Both the position numbers and the translations under genes were made by a program. Under the pieces are notes generated by a model. The model searched no databases, was not told the DNA's origin, and worked only from the letters and a program-made list of their open reading frames with translations. Of a stretch of 64,000 bases of DNA, positions 51,025 to 63,029 are shown in pieces. Where the stretch lies: NCBI RefSeq assembly GCF_027116575.1, contig NZ_CP098252.1, positions 1,922,001 to 1,986,000 of the forward strand, read 5' to 3'. The DNA is from Oxalobacter aliiformigenes. GTDB taxonomy: Bacteria > Pseudomonadota > Gammaproteobacteria > Burkholderiales > Burkholderiaceae_D. Each line of letters opens with the position of its first letter. Within the stretch, counting starts at the first letter, position 1.

Positions 51025-52161
51025 ATGTACAAAATCATAAGTGGGTTGTTATCGCTGATTTTTCTATGCGTTTTCACGGCACCACTCGGACTGGCAGCAA
51101 CGAAGAAAACCGGCAAAGCTCCCGCCAGAAAAACCGCTTCAAAAACCGTTACATCCCGGAAAACCGGAAAAGCCGTGCCCGCTGCCCGTCAAAAAACGGT
51201 CTTGTCAAAGGGGAAAAACAACCGAATCATTTCTTTGCGCAATTCAAAAAGAACGCCGGGAAAGCTGGTCGCACTGAATCAACGCGACAGCCGGAGCCGT
51301 ACTCGCGGATCCTACAAAAAGGTATCCTTAAGGCGTTCGACTCCGGTTATTCCCCGTTACTCGTTTGGAGACCTTGCCGGTCTCAAGAATACTTATGATC
51401 CCCTTTCCCTCAAATCCAATGCGGCCCTCGTACTGGATGAATCAAATCTCGAGATTCTGTTCGAAAAAAACTCGAATATTGCATTGCCGATGGCATCCAT
51501 CACGAAACTGATGACGGGTCTGGTCGTCGTGGAATCCATGCAGGACATGAATGAAGTACTGGAAATTACAGAAGAAGATGTCGATACTCACAAACACACC
51601 AGTTCCCGTCTGAAAGTCGGCACCCGGATGACACGTGGAAATCTGCTGCATCTGGCCTTGATGAGCTCCGAGAACAGGGCCGCGGCGGCACTGGGCCGTA
51701 ATTACCCGGGCGGCATTTCCGCATTCGTCAATGCCATGAATATCAAGGCTCAGGTACTTGGCATGTCCGATTCCCATTATGTCGATTCAAGCGGACTTTC
51801 AAGTGGAAACGTTGCCAGTGCCCGCGATCTTGCCAAACTCGTCATGGCCGCCGCACAGCATCCGATTCTTCGCAAATACTCGACGGATACGTACTATTCT
51901 GTTGACGACGGACTGCGCGAAATGCACTACGGCAATACGAACGGCCTTGTCCACAATCCGGACTGGCATATCCGGCTGCAAAAAACGGGATATATTTCCG
52001 AAGCAGGTCAGTGTCTGGTCATGCAGGCCATTATCAAGGGACGGCCTATTGTCATGGTTTTTCTTGATTCCAAGGGAAAGGGAGCACGTCTGGCAGATGC
52101 CCAGCGTATCCGTAGCTGGCTGACACAGTCCGAAACAGGCCACGGCGAACCGAACGTCTGA
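51025..52161 (+). CDS. pbpG: D-alanyl-D-alanine endopeptidase (PBP7-like)
   Basis: The 378-residue exported protein starts at an ATG after CGGGAG and has a signal peptide (MYKIISGLLSLIFLCVFTAP). A Lys/Arg/Thr-rich spacer (residues 27-125) precedes a peptidase S11 domain with the three active-site motifs: SITK in LPMASITKLMTG, SSEN and KTG in LQKTGYISEAG. The basic spacer, likely to bind wall or DNA polyanions, is longer than in E. coli PBP7. It cleaves D-Ala-mDAP cross-links in peptidoglycan. Its promoter is in the gap shared with smc. Confidence 0.92.
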   Translation: MYKIISGLLSLIFLCVFTAPLGLAATKKTGKAPARKTASKTVTSRKTGKAVPAARQKTVLSKGKNNRIISLRNSKRTPGKLVALNQRDSRSRTRGSYKKVSLRRSTPVIPRYSFGDLAGLKNTYDPLSLKSNAALVLDESNLEILFEKNSNIALPMASITKLMTGLVVVESMQDMNEVLEITEEDVDTHKHTSSRLKVGTRMTRGNLLHLALMSSENRAAAALGRNYPGGISAFVNAMNIKAQVLGMSDSHYVDSSGLSSGNVASARDLAKLVMAAAQHPILRKYSTDTYYSVDDGLREMHYGNTNGLVHNPDWHIRLQKTGYISEAGQCLVMQAIIKGRPIVMVFLDSKGKGARLADAQRIRSWLTQSETGHGEPNV

Positions 52162-52174
52162 GAAAACAGCCCTG

Positions 52175-52210
52175 AAAAAAGCCGGTAAATAACTTTTTAC
52201 CGGCTTTTTT
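52175..52210. terminator. Bidirectional terminator between pbpG and purA
   Basis: AAAAAAGCCGGTAAA and its complement form a 15-bp stem with a 6-nt loop, flanked by A6 and T6 runs. It lies 13 bp after pbpG and 20 bp from the purA stop on the opposite strand, so it can serve both convergent genes. Confidence 0.92.
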
Positions 52211-52230
52211 CATTTCCATCACAAACAATC

Positions 52231-54704
<2,474 letters not shown>

Positions 54705-54770
54705 GATTCAGATTCAGCAAAAAAGTTAAATGATAATACAGAGTTCCGTCTTTTAAAGATAAAAAAGAAG

Positions 54771-55643
54771 TTATTTTGCACCTTTCGGATGTTTCATATA
54801 ATGGAAAAACTCGGATGAGGGATCAACCACAAGTATATCCTTCCTGTTCTTGAAACTTTCCTTGTAGGCTTCAAGGCTGCGGTAAAAACGATAGAACTCG
54901 GGGTTCTTGCTGAAAGCATTCGCATAAATACGTGACGCCCTGGCGTCTCCTTCTCCCTTGATTTTCTCGGCATCGCGGAAAGCCTCGGCAAGAATGACCG
55001 TTTTCTGTTTGTCTGCATCCGCCCTGATTTTTTCCGATTCCGCTTCGCCAATTGATCTCAATTCATTGGCAACACGAGTCCGTTCCGATTTCATCCTTTC
55101 GAAGACGGAACTGTTGATCTGATCGACATAATCGACCCGTTTGAGCCGTACATCGATGATTTCAACACCGATATGTCTTGTTTCATTGGCCATCTTGTTC
55201 TTGACGGCCGATAACAACTGATTGCGGTCACCCGCAATCACTTCACTGACCGTACGCTTCGTTATTTCATCATTTAATGCCGCCTTGACGATCTGGGCCA
55301 TACGATCCTGTGTCCTCTGTTCATCTCCACCGAAGCTGACGAAAAAAAGTCTCGGATCGACGATACGCCATTTGACATAGGAATCAACAAGAATATTCAT
55401 TTTTTCGGCAGTAATGATCCTGTCCGGTTCGTGGGTTACTGTCGAAAGAATTCTCTTGTCGAGAAAAAGTACATTCTGGAAAGGAGTCGGCAACTTGAAA
55501 TAAAGACCTGGCTCATCGATGATTTCCTTGACCTCGCCCATGGCAAAAACGATGGCATATTGCCGCTGATCCACCACAAAGATTCCGGTTCCCACCGTCA
55601 GAGCCATCACCGCTAGAATAAAAAAGCTGATGACATATCGCAT
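54771..55643 (-). CDS. hflC: HflC, FtsH-modulating SPFH protein
   Basis: HflC forms with HflK a membrane cage around the FtsH protease. The 290-residue protein has an N-terminal membrane helix (MRYVISFFILAVMALTVGTG), an SPFH domain (residues 25-190, VDQRQYAIVFAMGEV) and a coiled-coil, Ala/Glu/Lys-rich segment (ESEKIRADADKQKTVILAEA). The start shares one base with the hflK stop (TAATG), so the two are coupled. Confidence 0.95.
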   Translation of the reverse strand: MRYVISFFILAVMALTVGTGIFVVDQRQYAIVFAMGEVKEIIDEPGLYFKLPTPFQNVLFLDKRILSTVTHEPDRIITAEKMNILVDSYVKWRIVDPRLFFVSFGGDEQRTQDRMAQIVKAALNDEITKRTVSEVIAGDRNQLLSAVKNKMANETRHIGVEIIDVRLKRVDYVDQINSSVFERMKSERTRVANELRSIGEAESEKIRADADKQKTVILAEAFRDAEKIKGEGDARASRIYANAFSKNPEFYRFYRSLEAYKESFKNRKDILVVDPSSEFFHYMKHPKGAK

Positions 55644-56895
55644 TATCTTCCCCCTCTCGCACGATCTTCACGAGTCCGCTCTTTTTCGGCAGAACTTCCT
55701 GTGGCGGATGATCCCGATGAAGAAACGGTCCGGGAGACATCGGCGTCCGATCCGGAAGCGCCTGTCTGCGAAATCAGCTTGTCCAACGGCAAATACAGCA
55801 AATTGTTCCCGGTTCTGGAGTCAACCATCAACTTGGTCGTATTGGCGAAAATCTGTTGCATGGTTTCCAGATACATCCGGTCTCTTGTCACGACCGGAGC
55901 TTTCTGATATTCGGAGACAATCTGCCTGAAACGTGACGCATCCCCTTCGGCATTGGCAATCACTTTCTGTTTATAGGCTTCTGCCTCTTCCTTGAGACGT
56001 GCGGCAGCGCCCCGTGCCCTGGGAATCACATCGTTGGCATAGGCCTGACCTTCATTTTTCAGCCGTTCCCTGTCTTGTCCCGCCTTGACCGCATCATCGA
56101 AGGCGGCCTGAACCTGTTCAGGTGGCTGGACTCCCTGCATGGTGACATTGGTAACCAGAACCCCCGACCGGTACTGGTCAAATATTTCCTGCATGAGTCT
56201 CAACGCATCCTGTGCGATCTGGTCACGTCCCTCATACAGGACAAAATCCATTTTCTTGCTCCCGACGACTTCGCGGATCGCCGACTCGGCCACCTGCCGA
56301 ACCATATCTTCCTGATCGCGGTTGTTGAAGACCCAATCCGCCGCATCTTTCAGCTTGTACTGTACAGCGAACTGGATATCGACGATATTTTCATCATTCG
56401 TCAGCATCAATGCTTCATCGAGCTTTTTGTTTCTCAACGTATTGCGATACCCGACTTCCACCGTTCTGACTTGTGAAACATTGACCACCTCGTGGCTCTG
56501 TATCGGCCATGGCACCCGCCAGTTGATCCCCGGTGAGGCAAAATTGCTGAACCGGCCGAAAGTCATGACAACCCCTGTCTGGCCTTCTTCAACGGAATAC
56601 ACACCTGTCCCCAACCAGAAAACCGTTGCGATAAGCAGGATGACGCAGGCCATAATCTTGAGAGCGCGCGGCCGCGCCTCCCTGTCATTAAACGGGTCAT
56701 CATCCCTGCCGGATCTTTCAGGTTCGTCGTCTTTTTTTTCTTCAAGCGAAACAAACGGTTCAGACGACGATTGAAATCCTTCCACATTTTATCGACATCA
56801 GGAGGTTTCTCGTCGCCAAAACCATGACCGTGACCGAACAAGTCATCACGAAGCGGCTCCGGTTTGTGCAAATCGGATAATGGTGAAGACAACAT
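55643..56895 (-). CDS. hflK: HflK, FtsH-modulating SPFH protein; frame change at an A8 tract
   Basis: The main frame gives the membrane helix (MACVILLIATVFWLGTGVYS) and SPFH domain of HflK (EEGQTGVVMTFGRFSN). The family N-terminus, with KPPDVDKMWKDFNRRLNRLF, lies in the other frame from an ATG at 56895. The frames meet at eight As on the coding strand (plus T run 56732-56739), read TTG AAG AAA AAA AAG ACG. A -1 shift on A-AAA-AAG, or one extra A, gives a 417-residue protein of normal layout. A GTG at 56785 opens the main frame, but its first residues are not HflK-like. It follows hflX by 26 bp. Confidence 0.88.
56732..56739 (-). other. A8 homopolymer / slippery site in hflK
   Basis: Read on the coding strand in the upstream frame, the run contains A-AAA-AAG, the heptamer used for -1 frameshifting in E. 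coli dnaX. It is the only point where the two conserved parts of hflK can be joined. Transcriptional slippage or a sequencing deletion of one A would leave the same trace. Confidence 0.7.
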
Positions 56896-56921
56896 TCTAA
56901 ACTTAAGTGAAATGGTTCAAA

Positions 56922-58061
56922 TCAAATACTGGCAATATCGGAATGATTGTCAGGCCCATCTCTTTCATCCCTATCACCGAAACGGGATTTTTTTTCGTCT
57001 TTCGCGTATTCAGCGATGGCGTCTCGCAGCAAATCAAGACCCTCGCCTGTTTTCGCGCTGACAAATACACGATTGATTTTACCATACTCGTCCCGTTCGA
57101 TACCGGGTTTCGAGCCGGTCATATCGATCTTGTTCCAGACAAGAAGCTGGGGGATGTTTTGCGCACCGATTTCCTCCAGCACCAGATTGACCTGTTCGAT
57201 CTGCTCATTTCTCATGGGATTGGCAGCATCGACGACGTGCAGCAGAAGATCGGCATGGATGGTTTCTTCCAGTGTGGCCCGGAAAGCCGCTACCAGCTGG
57301 TGAGGCAGTTCACGGATGAATCCGACCGTATCGGAAACAACCACATTTCCGACACTTTCGAGATAAATACGTCTCGATGTGGTATCCAGTGTGGCGAACA
57401 ACTGGTCCGCCGCATACGTACCCGCTTTGGTCATGGAATTGAACAGTGTCGATTTCCCCGCATTGGTATATCCGACCAGCGAAAGCGAGAAAACATGATT
57501 CCTGTTGCGTGATCGCCGCTGTGTTTCGCGCTGGCGTTGCAACTTCGCCAGTCTCGTTCTCAACATGCGCACTCTTTCACCGATCAGGCGACGGTCCGTT
57601 TCCAGCTGCGTTTCACCCGGACCGCGCAAACCTATCCCGCCCTTCTGCCTTTCAAGGTGGGTCCAACCCCTGACCAGACGAGTCATCAGATGCTGCAGCT
57701 GAGCCAGTTCCACCTGCACCTTGCCTTCATGACTTTTCGCTCGTTGTGCAAAAATATCCAGAATCAGACTGGTCCTGTCCACGAGATTGATATTCAGCCG
57801 TTTTTCGAGATTGCGCTGCTGTGCCGGAGACAATGCATGATTGAATATCACCAGATCAGCATTGTATAAATGAACGGCTTGCGAAATTTCATCGACTTTT
57901 CCGCTCCCGATATAAAAAGCGGCATCCGGACTGGAACGTTTGGCTGTTACGGTAAAAACCGGCACGGCGCCGGCTGATCGGGCCAGTAACGCCAGCTCTT
58001 CAAGACTTGCGTCAAAATCACCTTTTCCGAAATCGACCCCGACAAGAACGGCTTTCGTCAT
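56922..58061 (-). CDS. hflX: Ribosome-associated GTPase HflX
   Basis: HflX splits stalled 70S ribosomes after stress. The 379-residue protein starts MTKAVLVGVDFGKGDFDASL; an upstream TTG at 58079 is less likely. It has the HflX N-terminal domain with AAFYIGSGKVDEI, a helical linker (RGPGETQLETDRRLI), and G motifs GYTNAGKSTLFN, DTVGFIRELPHQLV and VWNKIDM. The C-terminal domain is short. It lies between hfq and hflK in the conserved hfq-hflX-hflK-hflC order. Confidence 0.95.
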   Translation of the reverse strand: MTKAVLVGVDFGKGDFDASLEELALLARSAGAVPVFTVTAKRSSPDAAFYIGSGKVDEISQAVHLYNADLVIFNHALSPAQQRNLEKRLNINLVDRTSLILDIFAQRAKSHEGKVQVELAQLQHLMTRLVRGWTHLERQKGGIGLRGPGETQLETDRRLIGERVRMLRTRLAKLQRQRETQRRSRNRNHVFSLSLVGYTNAGKSTLFNSMTKAGTYAADQLFATLDTTSRRIYLESVGNVVVSDTVGFIRELPHQLVAAFRATLEETIHADLLLHVVDAANPMRNEQIEQVNLVLEEIGAQNIPQLLVWNKIDMTGSKPGIERDEYGKINRVFVSAKTGEGLDLLRDAIAEYAKDEKKSRFGDRDERDGPDNHSDIASI

Positions 58062-58085
58062 TTCAACTACCTGTTCCAAAAGCCA

Positions 58086-58325
58086 TCAGGAATTTTCCTC
58101 ATCCATATTCAGATTGATCGCCCTGGACGGCACTACTGTCGAAATAGCGTGCTTGTAAACCATTTGCGTGACACTGTTACGCAATAACACGACATACTGG
58201 TCAAATGATTCAACCTGCCCTTGCAATTTGATGCCGTTTATCAGGTAGATGGAAACAGGAATACGTTCCCTGCGCAAGATATTCAGAAAAGGATCCTGTA
58301 ACATTTGGCCCTTGTTTGCACTCAT
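58086..58325 (-). CDS. hfq: RNA chaperone Hfq
   Basis: Hfq is a hexameric Sm-like chaperone for small RNAs. The 79-residue protein starts [15 protein letters not shown] after a GGAG site and shows the Sm1 motif ([13 protein letters not shown]) and Sm2 YKHAISTV with the KH pair. The acidic tail is short (NLNMDEENS). It has its own upstream gap, following a terminator after der, so it may start a separate transcript with hflX. Confidence 0.97.
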   Translation of the reverse strand: MSANKGQMLQDPFLNILRRERIPVSIYLINGIKLQGQVESFDQYVVLLRNSVTQMVYKHAISTVVPSRAINLNMDEENS

Positions 58326-58390
58326 ATTTGGCTCCATTGAATAATAGTTGTAATTGGATATTGGAGACGAAAACCAGTCTATTATGCCGT

Positions 58391-58458
58391 AAAAAAAATC
58401 ACTGTTGAAACAGGTCAACTATACCCTTATTTATTCCCTGCGGATATGACCTGTTTCA
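58391..58458 (-). terminator. Intrinsic terminator between der and hfq
   Basis: On the minus strand TGAAACAGGTCA (58458-58447) and its exact complement (58417-58406) form a 12-bp stem with a 29-nt loop, and an eight-T run follows at 58398-58391. It lies 12 nt after the der stop. The long loop is unusual, so some readthrough to hfq is possible. Confidence 0.65.
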
Positions 58459-58470
58459 GTTCGGAACGGA

Positions 58471-59808
58471 TTATTTTGCAAATGGATTCTTGCCGGACCT
58501 GAATTCGATACGCAAAGGAGTCCCGACCAGCGAGAAGGCATCCCGGAAATGTTTTTCGAGATAACGTTTGTAATCGTCGCCGATATTTTCCAGACTGTTT
58601 CCGTGAATGACGATTATGGGAGGATTTTGTCCCCCCTGATGGGCATATCGCAGCTTCGGCCGGATGGATCCCTGACGCCGTGGAGGTTGCTGATGGGCCA
58701 CCGCTTCCTCAAGAACCCGTGTCAAGCGAGGCGTCGAAAGTTTGGCCATGGCTGCGGCATAGGCAGAATCGACAGAACGCATCAAGGAACCGATACCGGT
58801 CGATTTCAAGGCGGAAACATAGTGGAACTTTGCAAAAGACAGAAAATGCAGTTTTCTTTCCGCTTCCGATTTGATTTCCTTGCGCTTGTCCGGAGGCAGG
58901 CCATCCCATTTATTGATTCCGACAACCAGGGCCCTCCCGCTCTCCAGAACAAAACCGGCAATATGGGCATCCTGTTCCGAAATATCCTGGCGAGCATCCA
59001 GAAGCAGAAGCACGACATTTGCTTCCGAAATGGCTTGCAGTGTTTTGACAACCGAAAACTTTTCAATAGCCTGAAACACTTTTCCCCGTTTTCTCAGGCC
59101 CGCCGTATCCACAAGCGTATAGTGCCGGCCATCCCGTTCAAACGGGATTTCGATGGCATCACGGGTCGTTCCCGGCAAATCGAAGGCGATTACACGCTCT
59201 TCACCAAGAAGCGCATTGATCATGGTTGACTTGCCGACATTGGGACGCCCGACAATAGCCAGACGGATATGATCCTGTTCTTCGACAAGTTCCTCCTCCA
59301 TCCCGGCCGGAGCGCAGGGAATCCTTTTCAGCGCTTCATCAAGCAATGTATGAACACCATCGCCGTGAGCTGAAGAAATAACGAACGGGTCCCCCATTCC
59401 CAGCTCATAAAAGTCCGCGACAACAGCGGTGTATTTCATTCCCTCAGCCTTGTTGACCGCCAGAATGACAGGTCTTCCGCATTTACGGAGATAATCGGTA
59501 ATGTTTTTGTCGTGAGGCGTGATTCCCTGGCGTCCGTCAACGATAAAAATGACCACATCCGCTTCGGCAACGGCCTGTTTCGTCTGTTTGGCCATTTCCT
59601 GCAGGACGCCTTCCTTGACAACCGGTTCAAACCCTCCTGTATCTATGACCAGAAAAGGACGATCACCCATTCGTCCTTCTCCATAATGACGATCTCTGGT
59701 CAATCCGGGGTAATCAGCCACCAGCGCGGCTCTTGAACGTGTCAGCCTGTTAAACAGGGTGGACTTGCCGACATTGGGACGACCTACCAAAGCGATTACA
59801 GGTTTCAT
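58471..59808 (-). CDS. der: Ribosome-assembly GTPase Der (EngA)
   Basis: Der has two tandem GTPase domains and a KH-like C-terminal domain and is needed for 50S assembly. The 445-residue protein shows [14 protein letters not shown] near residue 8 and [20 protein letters not shown] near residue 185, NKAEG and NKWDG motifs, and a C-terminal block [20 protein letters not shown]. Length is typical. It is 3 bp after bamB. Confidence 0.98.
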   Translation of the reverse strand: MKPVIALVGRPNVGKSTLFNRLTRSRAALVADYPGLTRDRHYGEGRMGDRPFLVIDTGGFEPVVKEGVLQEMAKQTKQAVAEADVVIFIVDGRQGITPHDKNITDYLRKCGRPVILAVNKAEGMKYTAVVADFYELGMGDPFVISSAHGDGVHTLLDEALKRIPCAPAGMEEELVEEQDHIRLAIVGRPNVGKSTMINALLGEERVIAFDLPGTTRDAIEIPFERDGRHYTLVDTAGLRKRGKVFQAIEKFSVVKTLQAISEANVVLLLLDARQDISEQDAHIAGFVLESGRALVVGINKWDGLPPDKRKEIKSEAERKLHFLSFAKFHYVSALKSTGIGSLMRSVDSAYAAAMAKLSTPRLTRVLEEAVAHQQPPRRQGSIRPKLRYAHQGGQNPPIIVIHGNSLENIGDDYKRYLEKHFRDAFSLVGTPLRIEFRSGKNPFAK

Positions 59809-59811
59809 CTC

Positions 59812-60969
59812 TCAGTCCAGTGTAAAAGCCTGCAACGATCCGGCACGCGTCTGGACAATCAGTCTTTCCCCGACCACGACAGGAGTGGCGGAAATGGCCG
59901 ATCCATCCGTTTCGATACGTGCATCGAATGAACCATCGTAACGGGACAGGAAATGAACGAATCCCTGTCCGTCACCAACAGCAACTGTTGCAAGATAAGG
60001 GACGGGCGCTGTCAGCTCACGATACGTCATCTTGTCATTGCGCCAGACACTTTGCCCGCGCAAGTTGGAGAAAGCGTAAACCTTGTCGTCCGTATCGACG
60101 GCATAGACGTGTTCGTCATCGATACCGACACCGACCTTGCTCGAAAAATTCTTGACCCAGAATGTCGCCCCCGACACGACATCAAAGCAACCGATACGTC
60201 CCTGGTATGCCGTCACACAGACGCCCTGCCCGTAAATTGCCGGCGTGCCCGACATGTCGGCAATTCTTTCCAGTTCAGTCGCACCGCGTGCATCTCCGAT
60301 CGGGATTTCCCACCGTATGGCGCCATTGTTCAGCATCATCGAAATCATACGCCCGCCAGGCAGTGAAACGATTGCCGTTGGCCCGACAGTCCCGATCCCG
60401 GGAGAAGCGCGCAACATCAGGGAAGGAGCGCGGTATGGCACCATCCAGCGGCGTTCCCCCGTATCGACATCATAAGCCGCGATCTTGTTGTCCATGCTCC
60501 GCACGACAACCAGCCCCTGTGCAATAACCGGTGTCGTCAATACCTCTGTTGAAACAGGCGTCTTCCATTTTTCCTGTCCATCGGAATCCAGTGCGATCAG
60601 GATGCCCTTTACGCCGGCAACCACAACGGTATTCCCGTCACTGGCCACTCCGGTAGTCAGATCCGTATCAACATTTCTGCGCCAGATTTCCGCTCCGGTC
60701 GATGGATCGATCTTTACGATAGTACCATCCGCTGCCGCTGCATACACAGCGTCAAAAGTATATGCCGGCGAAAAAACATAATTTCCGGCCGAACCGACAT
60801 TGACTGACCAGACACGATGAGGTGTTTTCGACGGTGCAAACTCGACAAGTGCAGCAGGCGGATGCCTTGGTACGGATTTCGAAAACCAGTCAAACATGCC
60901 ACATCCGGCCAGTGGCAACAACAGAACCGCGCTTGCCAGAACAAGTATCGATCGTAACGTTTTTTTCAC
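59812..60969 (-). CDS. bamB: Outer-membrane assembly lipoprotein BamB
   Basis: BamB is the beta-propeller lipoprotein of the BAM complex. Translation from the GTG at 60969 (AAGGA site) gives 385 residues with a lipoprotein signal ending LLLPLAGC. The mature part is an eight-bladed PQQ-like propeller with repeated motifs such as GTIVKIDPSTGAEIWRRN and GVKGILIALDSDGQEKW. A TTG at 61011 extends the frame but overlaps the preceding gene and is unlikely. The yfgM-bamB-der order is conserved. Confidence 0.95.
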   Translation of the reverse strand: MKKTLRSILVLASAVLLLPLAGCGMFDWFSKSVPRHPPAALVEFAPSKTPHRVWSVNVGSAGNYVFSPAYTFDAVYAAAADGTIVKIDPSTGAEIWRRNVDTDLTTGVASDGNTVVVAGVKGILIALDSDGQEKWKTPVSTEVLTTPVIAQGLVVVRSMDNKIAAYDVDTGERRWMVPYRAPSLMLRASPGIGTVGPTAIVSLPGGRMISMMLNNGAIRWEIPIGDARGATELERIADMSGTPAIYGQGVCVTAYQGRIGCFDVVSGATFWVKNFSSKVGVGIDDEHVYAVDTDDKVYAFSNLRGQSVWRNDKMTYRELTAPVPYLATVAVGDGQGFVHFLSRYDGSFDARIETDGSAISATPVVVGERLIVQTRAGSLQAFTLD

Positions 60970-60973
60970 GTAT

Positions 60974-61621
60974 TTATCCTTTGGAATCAGGGGGAATGCC
61001 GATTTCTTCAAGTTTGAGCTGAATCAGTTGTCTGCCCGGATCATCCGGAGATGTTTTTTCAAGCGCAGTCCGGTAAGCGGTTCTTGCATCATCCAGTTTG
61101 TTTTGTGCAACCAGAAAATCTCCCTTTCTGTCCTCCGCCAGACCGACGAATGGTTCCGGAAAGCCGGCCGAAAGCAGTTTCAGCCCTTCATCATATGCCT
61201 TTTCATCGAGAAGGATTCCCGCAAGACGGAGGCGTGCTATTGCCTTGTATCCATCCTGTTTCGCATTATCGACGACCCACTGCAACTGTGTCTTCGCCAC
61301 ATCGACCTTGTTTTCCTCATATGCCATTTTGGCAGCTACCAGGGTAACCATCGGTGCATACGCCGTTCTTTCGAACTTTTCCTGCGTATCCTTTGCGACA
61401 CGCAATGCCCGTTCGTTATCGTCCGACATGACGGCATTTTGCATCTCATAGTACAACTGCGAAGCCTGCGCCGTCTGCTTGCGCTGGTAATACCCCCAGT
61501 AGGCATAAACGGCATAACAGCCCAGCACGGCAATCAGAACCCATGTAATCCAGTTACCATGTTTTTTCCACCATCTTTTGAGCGACTCCAGTTGTTCCTG
61601 TTCTTCCAAATCGTAAGCCAT
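60974..61621 (-). CDS. yfgM: YfgM-type tetratricopeptide-like membrane protein
   Basis: The 215-residue protein starts MAYDLEEQEQLESLKRWWKK, the family beginning, and has one membrane helix (WITWVLIAVLGCYAVYAYWG) followed by periplasmic TPR-like helices (YAPMVTLVAAKMAYEEN). E. coli YfgM is an ancillary SecYEG-associated chaperone. The longer open frame to 61681 overlaps hisS and is not needed. It sits between hisS and bamB. Confidence 0.93.
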   Translation of the reverse strand: MAYDLEEQEQLESLKRWWKKHGNWITWVLIAVLGCYAVYAYWGYYQRKQTAQASQLYYEMQNAVMSDDNERALRVAKDTQEKFERTAYAPMVTLVAAKMAYEENKVDVAKTQLQWVVDNAKQDGYKAIARLRLAGILLDEKAYDEGLKLLSAGFPEPFVGLAEDRKGDFLVAQNKLDDARTAYRTALEKTSPDDPGRQLIQLKLEEIGIPPDSKG

Positions 61622-61632
61622 GTCTGCACTAA

Positions 61633-62997
61633 TTAATGAATACAATGATCGTGTGAAGAATGACTGTCTCCACACCCGCATTCGCCGACAATCTGATCGA
61701 CCAGATAATCGGCCACTTTTTCAAACGGTACACTTGTCTGATTGTTACCTGCCGTTTCAGAACGCAAGGCCTTGACACTGGCCTGGCCGTTTCTGATTTC
61801 ATCCTCACCGACGAGAATGGCAAACGCGGCACCGCTTTCATCGGCACGTTTCATTTGTGCCTTGAAACTGCCCCCGGAATTTGCCGCTGAACAGTAGAGA
61901 ATGACATCGAGTCCCGTATTCCTGAGAGATTCTGCCAGAACGGTCGCTTCCAGCAGTGCGTCCTGCCCCTGGTGTGCAATGAAAACATCCGCCCTTTTCG
62001 ATGAGTCGATATCGCCTTTGGCCTTGAGCAATTCGATCAGACGCTCGACACCCATGGCAAATCCGCAAGAAGGTGTGTATTTGCCCCCGAACATCTCGAA
62101 CAGTGGATCATAGCGACCGCCGCCACATACGGTTCCCTGAGCGCCCAACTCTTCGCTGATCCACTCAAAAACGGTCCGGTTGTAATAGTCCATCCCTCTG
62201 ACCAGTCTCGGATTGACTGTGTATGGCACATTGTTTCTGCGCAGGATTTTCTGAACCCCCTCAAAATGCTCAAGTGATTCCTGACTCAGATAATCAAGGA
62301 GCTTGGGCGCGGCATTGACCATATCCTGCATATGCGGATTTTTGGTATCCAGTATACGCAACGGATTACTGTACAGTCGCCTTTGTGCATCCTGATCCAG
62401 CAAATCCTTGTACTGTTCGAAATAGGCGATCAGATCGGCCCGATGACGATTCCGTTCTTCAGCATTGCCGATCGAATTCAGTTCCAGCCGGATATTGTCA
62501 AGTCCGAGATCATCCCACAAACGCCGGCACAACAGGATGAGTTCCGCATCAATATCCGGCCCCGGATAACCGACAGCCTCCGCACCGATCTGGTGAAACT
62601 GTCGATAACGCCCTCGCTGCGGCCGTTCATGCCTGAACATGGGCCCGGTATACCACAACCGTTTCGGTCCGTTATAAGTAAGATTATGCTCGAGAACGGC
62701 ACGAACGACCCCTGCCGTACATTCCGGTCTTAACGTCAGCTGGTCACCGTTTAACGAATCCTCGAAAGAATACATTTCCTTTTCAACGATATCGGTCACG
62801 GCTCCCAGACCGCGGGCGAACAGGGATGTTTCCTCAACAATAGGTGTCCTGATCCGCTGGTAACCATAGCTTTTCAATACTGACTCGACGGTATTCTCAA
62901 GCAATTCCCAAACAGGCGATTCATCGGGAAGAATGTCGTTCATTCCCTTGATCCCCAGAATTTTCCTGATTCTTTTCGTCTTGTTTTCTTCAGACAT
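61633..62997 (-). CDS. hisS: Histidyl-tRNA synthetase with His/Cys-rich tail
   Basis: HisS charges tRNA-His. The 454-residue class II synthetase has motif 1 ([17 protein letters not shown]), motif 2 ([17 protein letters not shown] near residue 118), the histidine signatures [14 protein letters not shown] and [14 protein letters not shown], and motif 3 ([14 protein letters not shown]). The ATG is directly followed by [12 protein letters not shown], longer than the usual start. The last 17 residues, [17 protein letters not shown], are rich in His and Cys and extend past the anticodon-binding domain, which ends near DYLVDQIV. Confidence 0.97.
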   Translation of the reverse strand: MSEENKTKRIRKILGIKGMNDILPDESPVWELLENTVESVLKSYGYQRIRTPIVEETSLFARGLGAVTDIVEKEMYSFEDSLNGDQLTLRPECTAGVVRAVLEHNLTYNGPKRLWYTGPMFRHERPQRGRYRQFHQIGAEAVGYPGPDIDAELILLCRRLWDDLGLDNIRLELNSIGNAEERNRHRADLIAYFEQYKDLLDQDAQRRLYSNPLRILDTKNPHMQDMVNAAPKLLDYLSQESLEHFEGVQKILRRNNVPYTVNPRLVRGMDYYNRTVFEWISEELGAQGTVCGGGRYDPLFEMFGGKYTPSCGFAMGVERLIELLKAKGDIDSSKRADVFIAHQGQDALLEATVLAESLRNTGLDVILYCSAANSGGSFKAQMKRADESGAAFAILVGEDEIRNGQASVKALRSETAGNNQTSVPFEKVADYLVDQIVGECGCGDSHSSHDHCIH

Positions 62998-63029
62998 GCT
63001 TTTTATCTATCTCTTTCGTATCAATTCAT

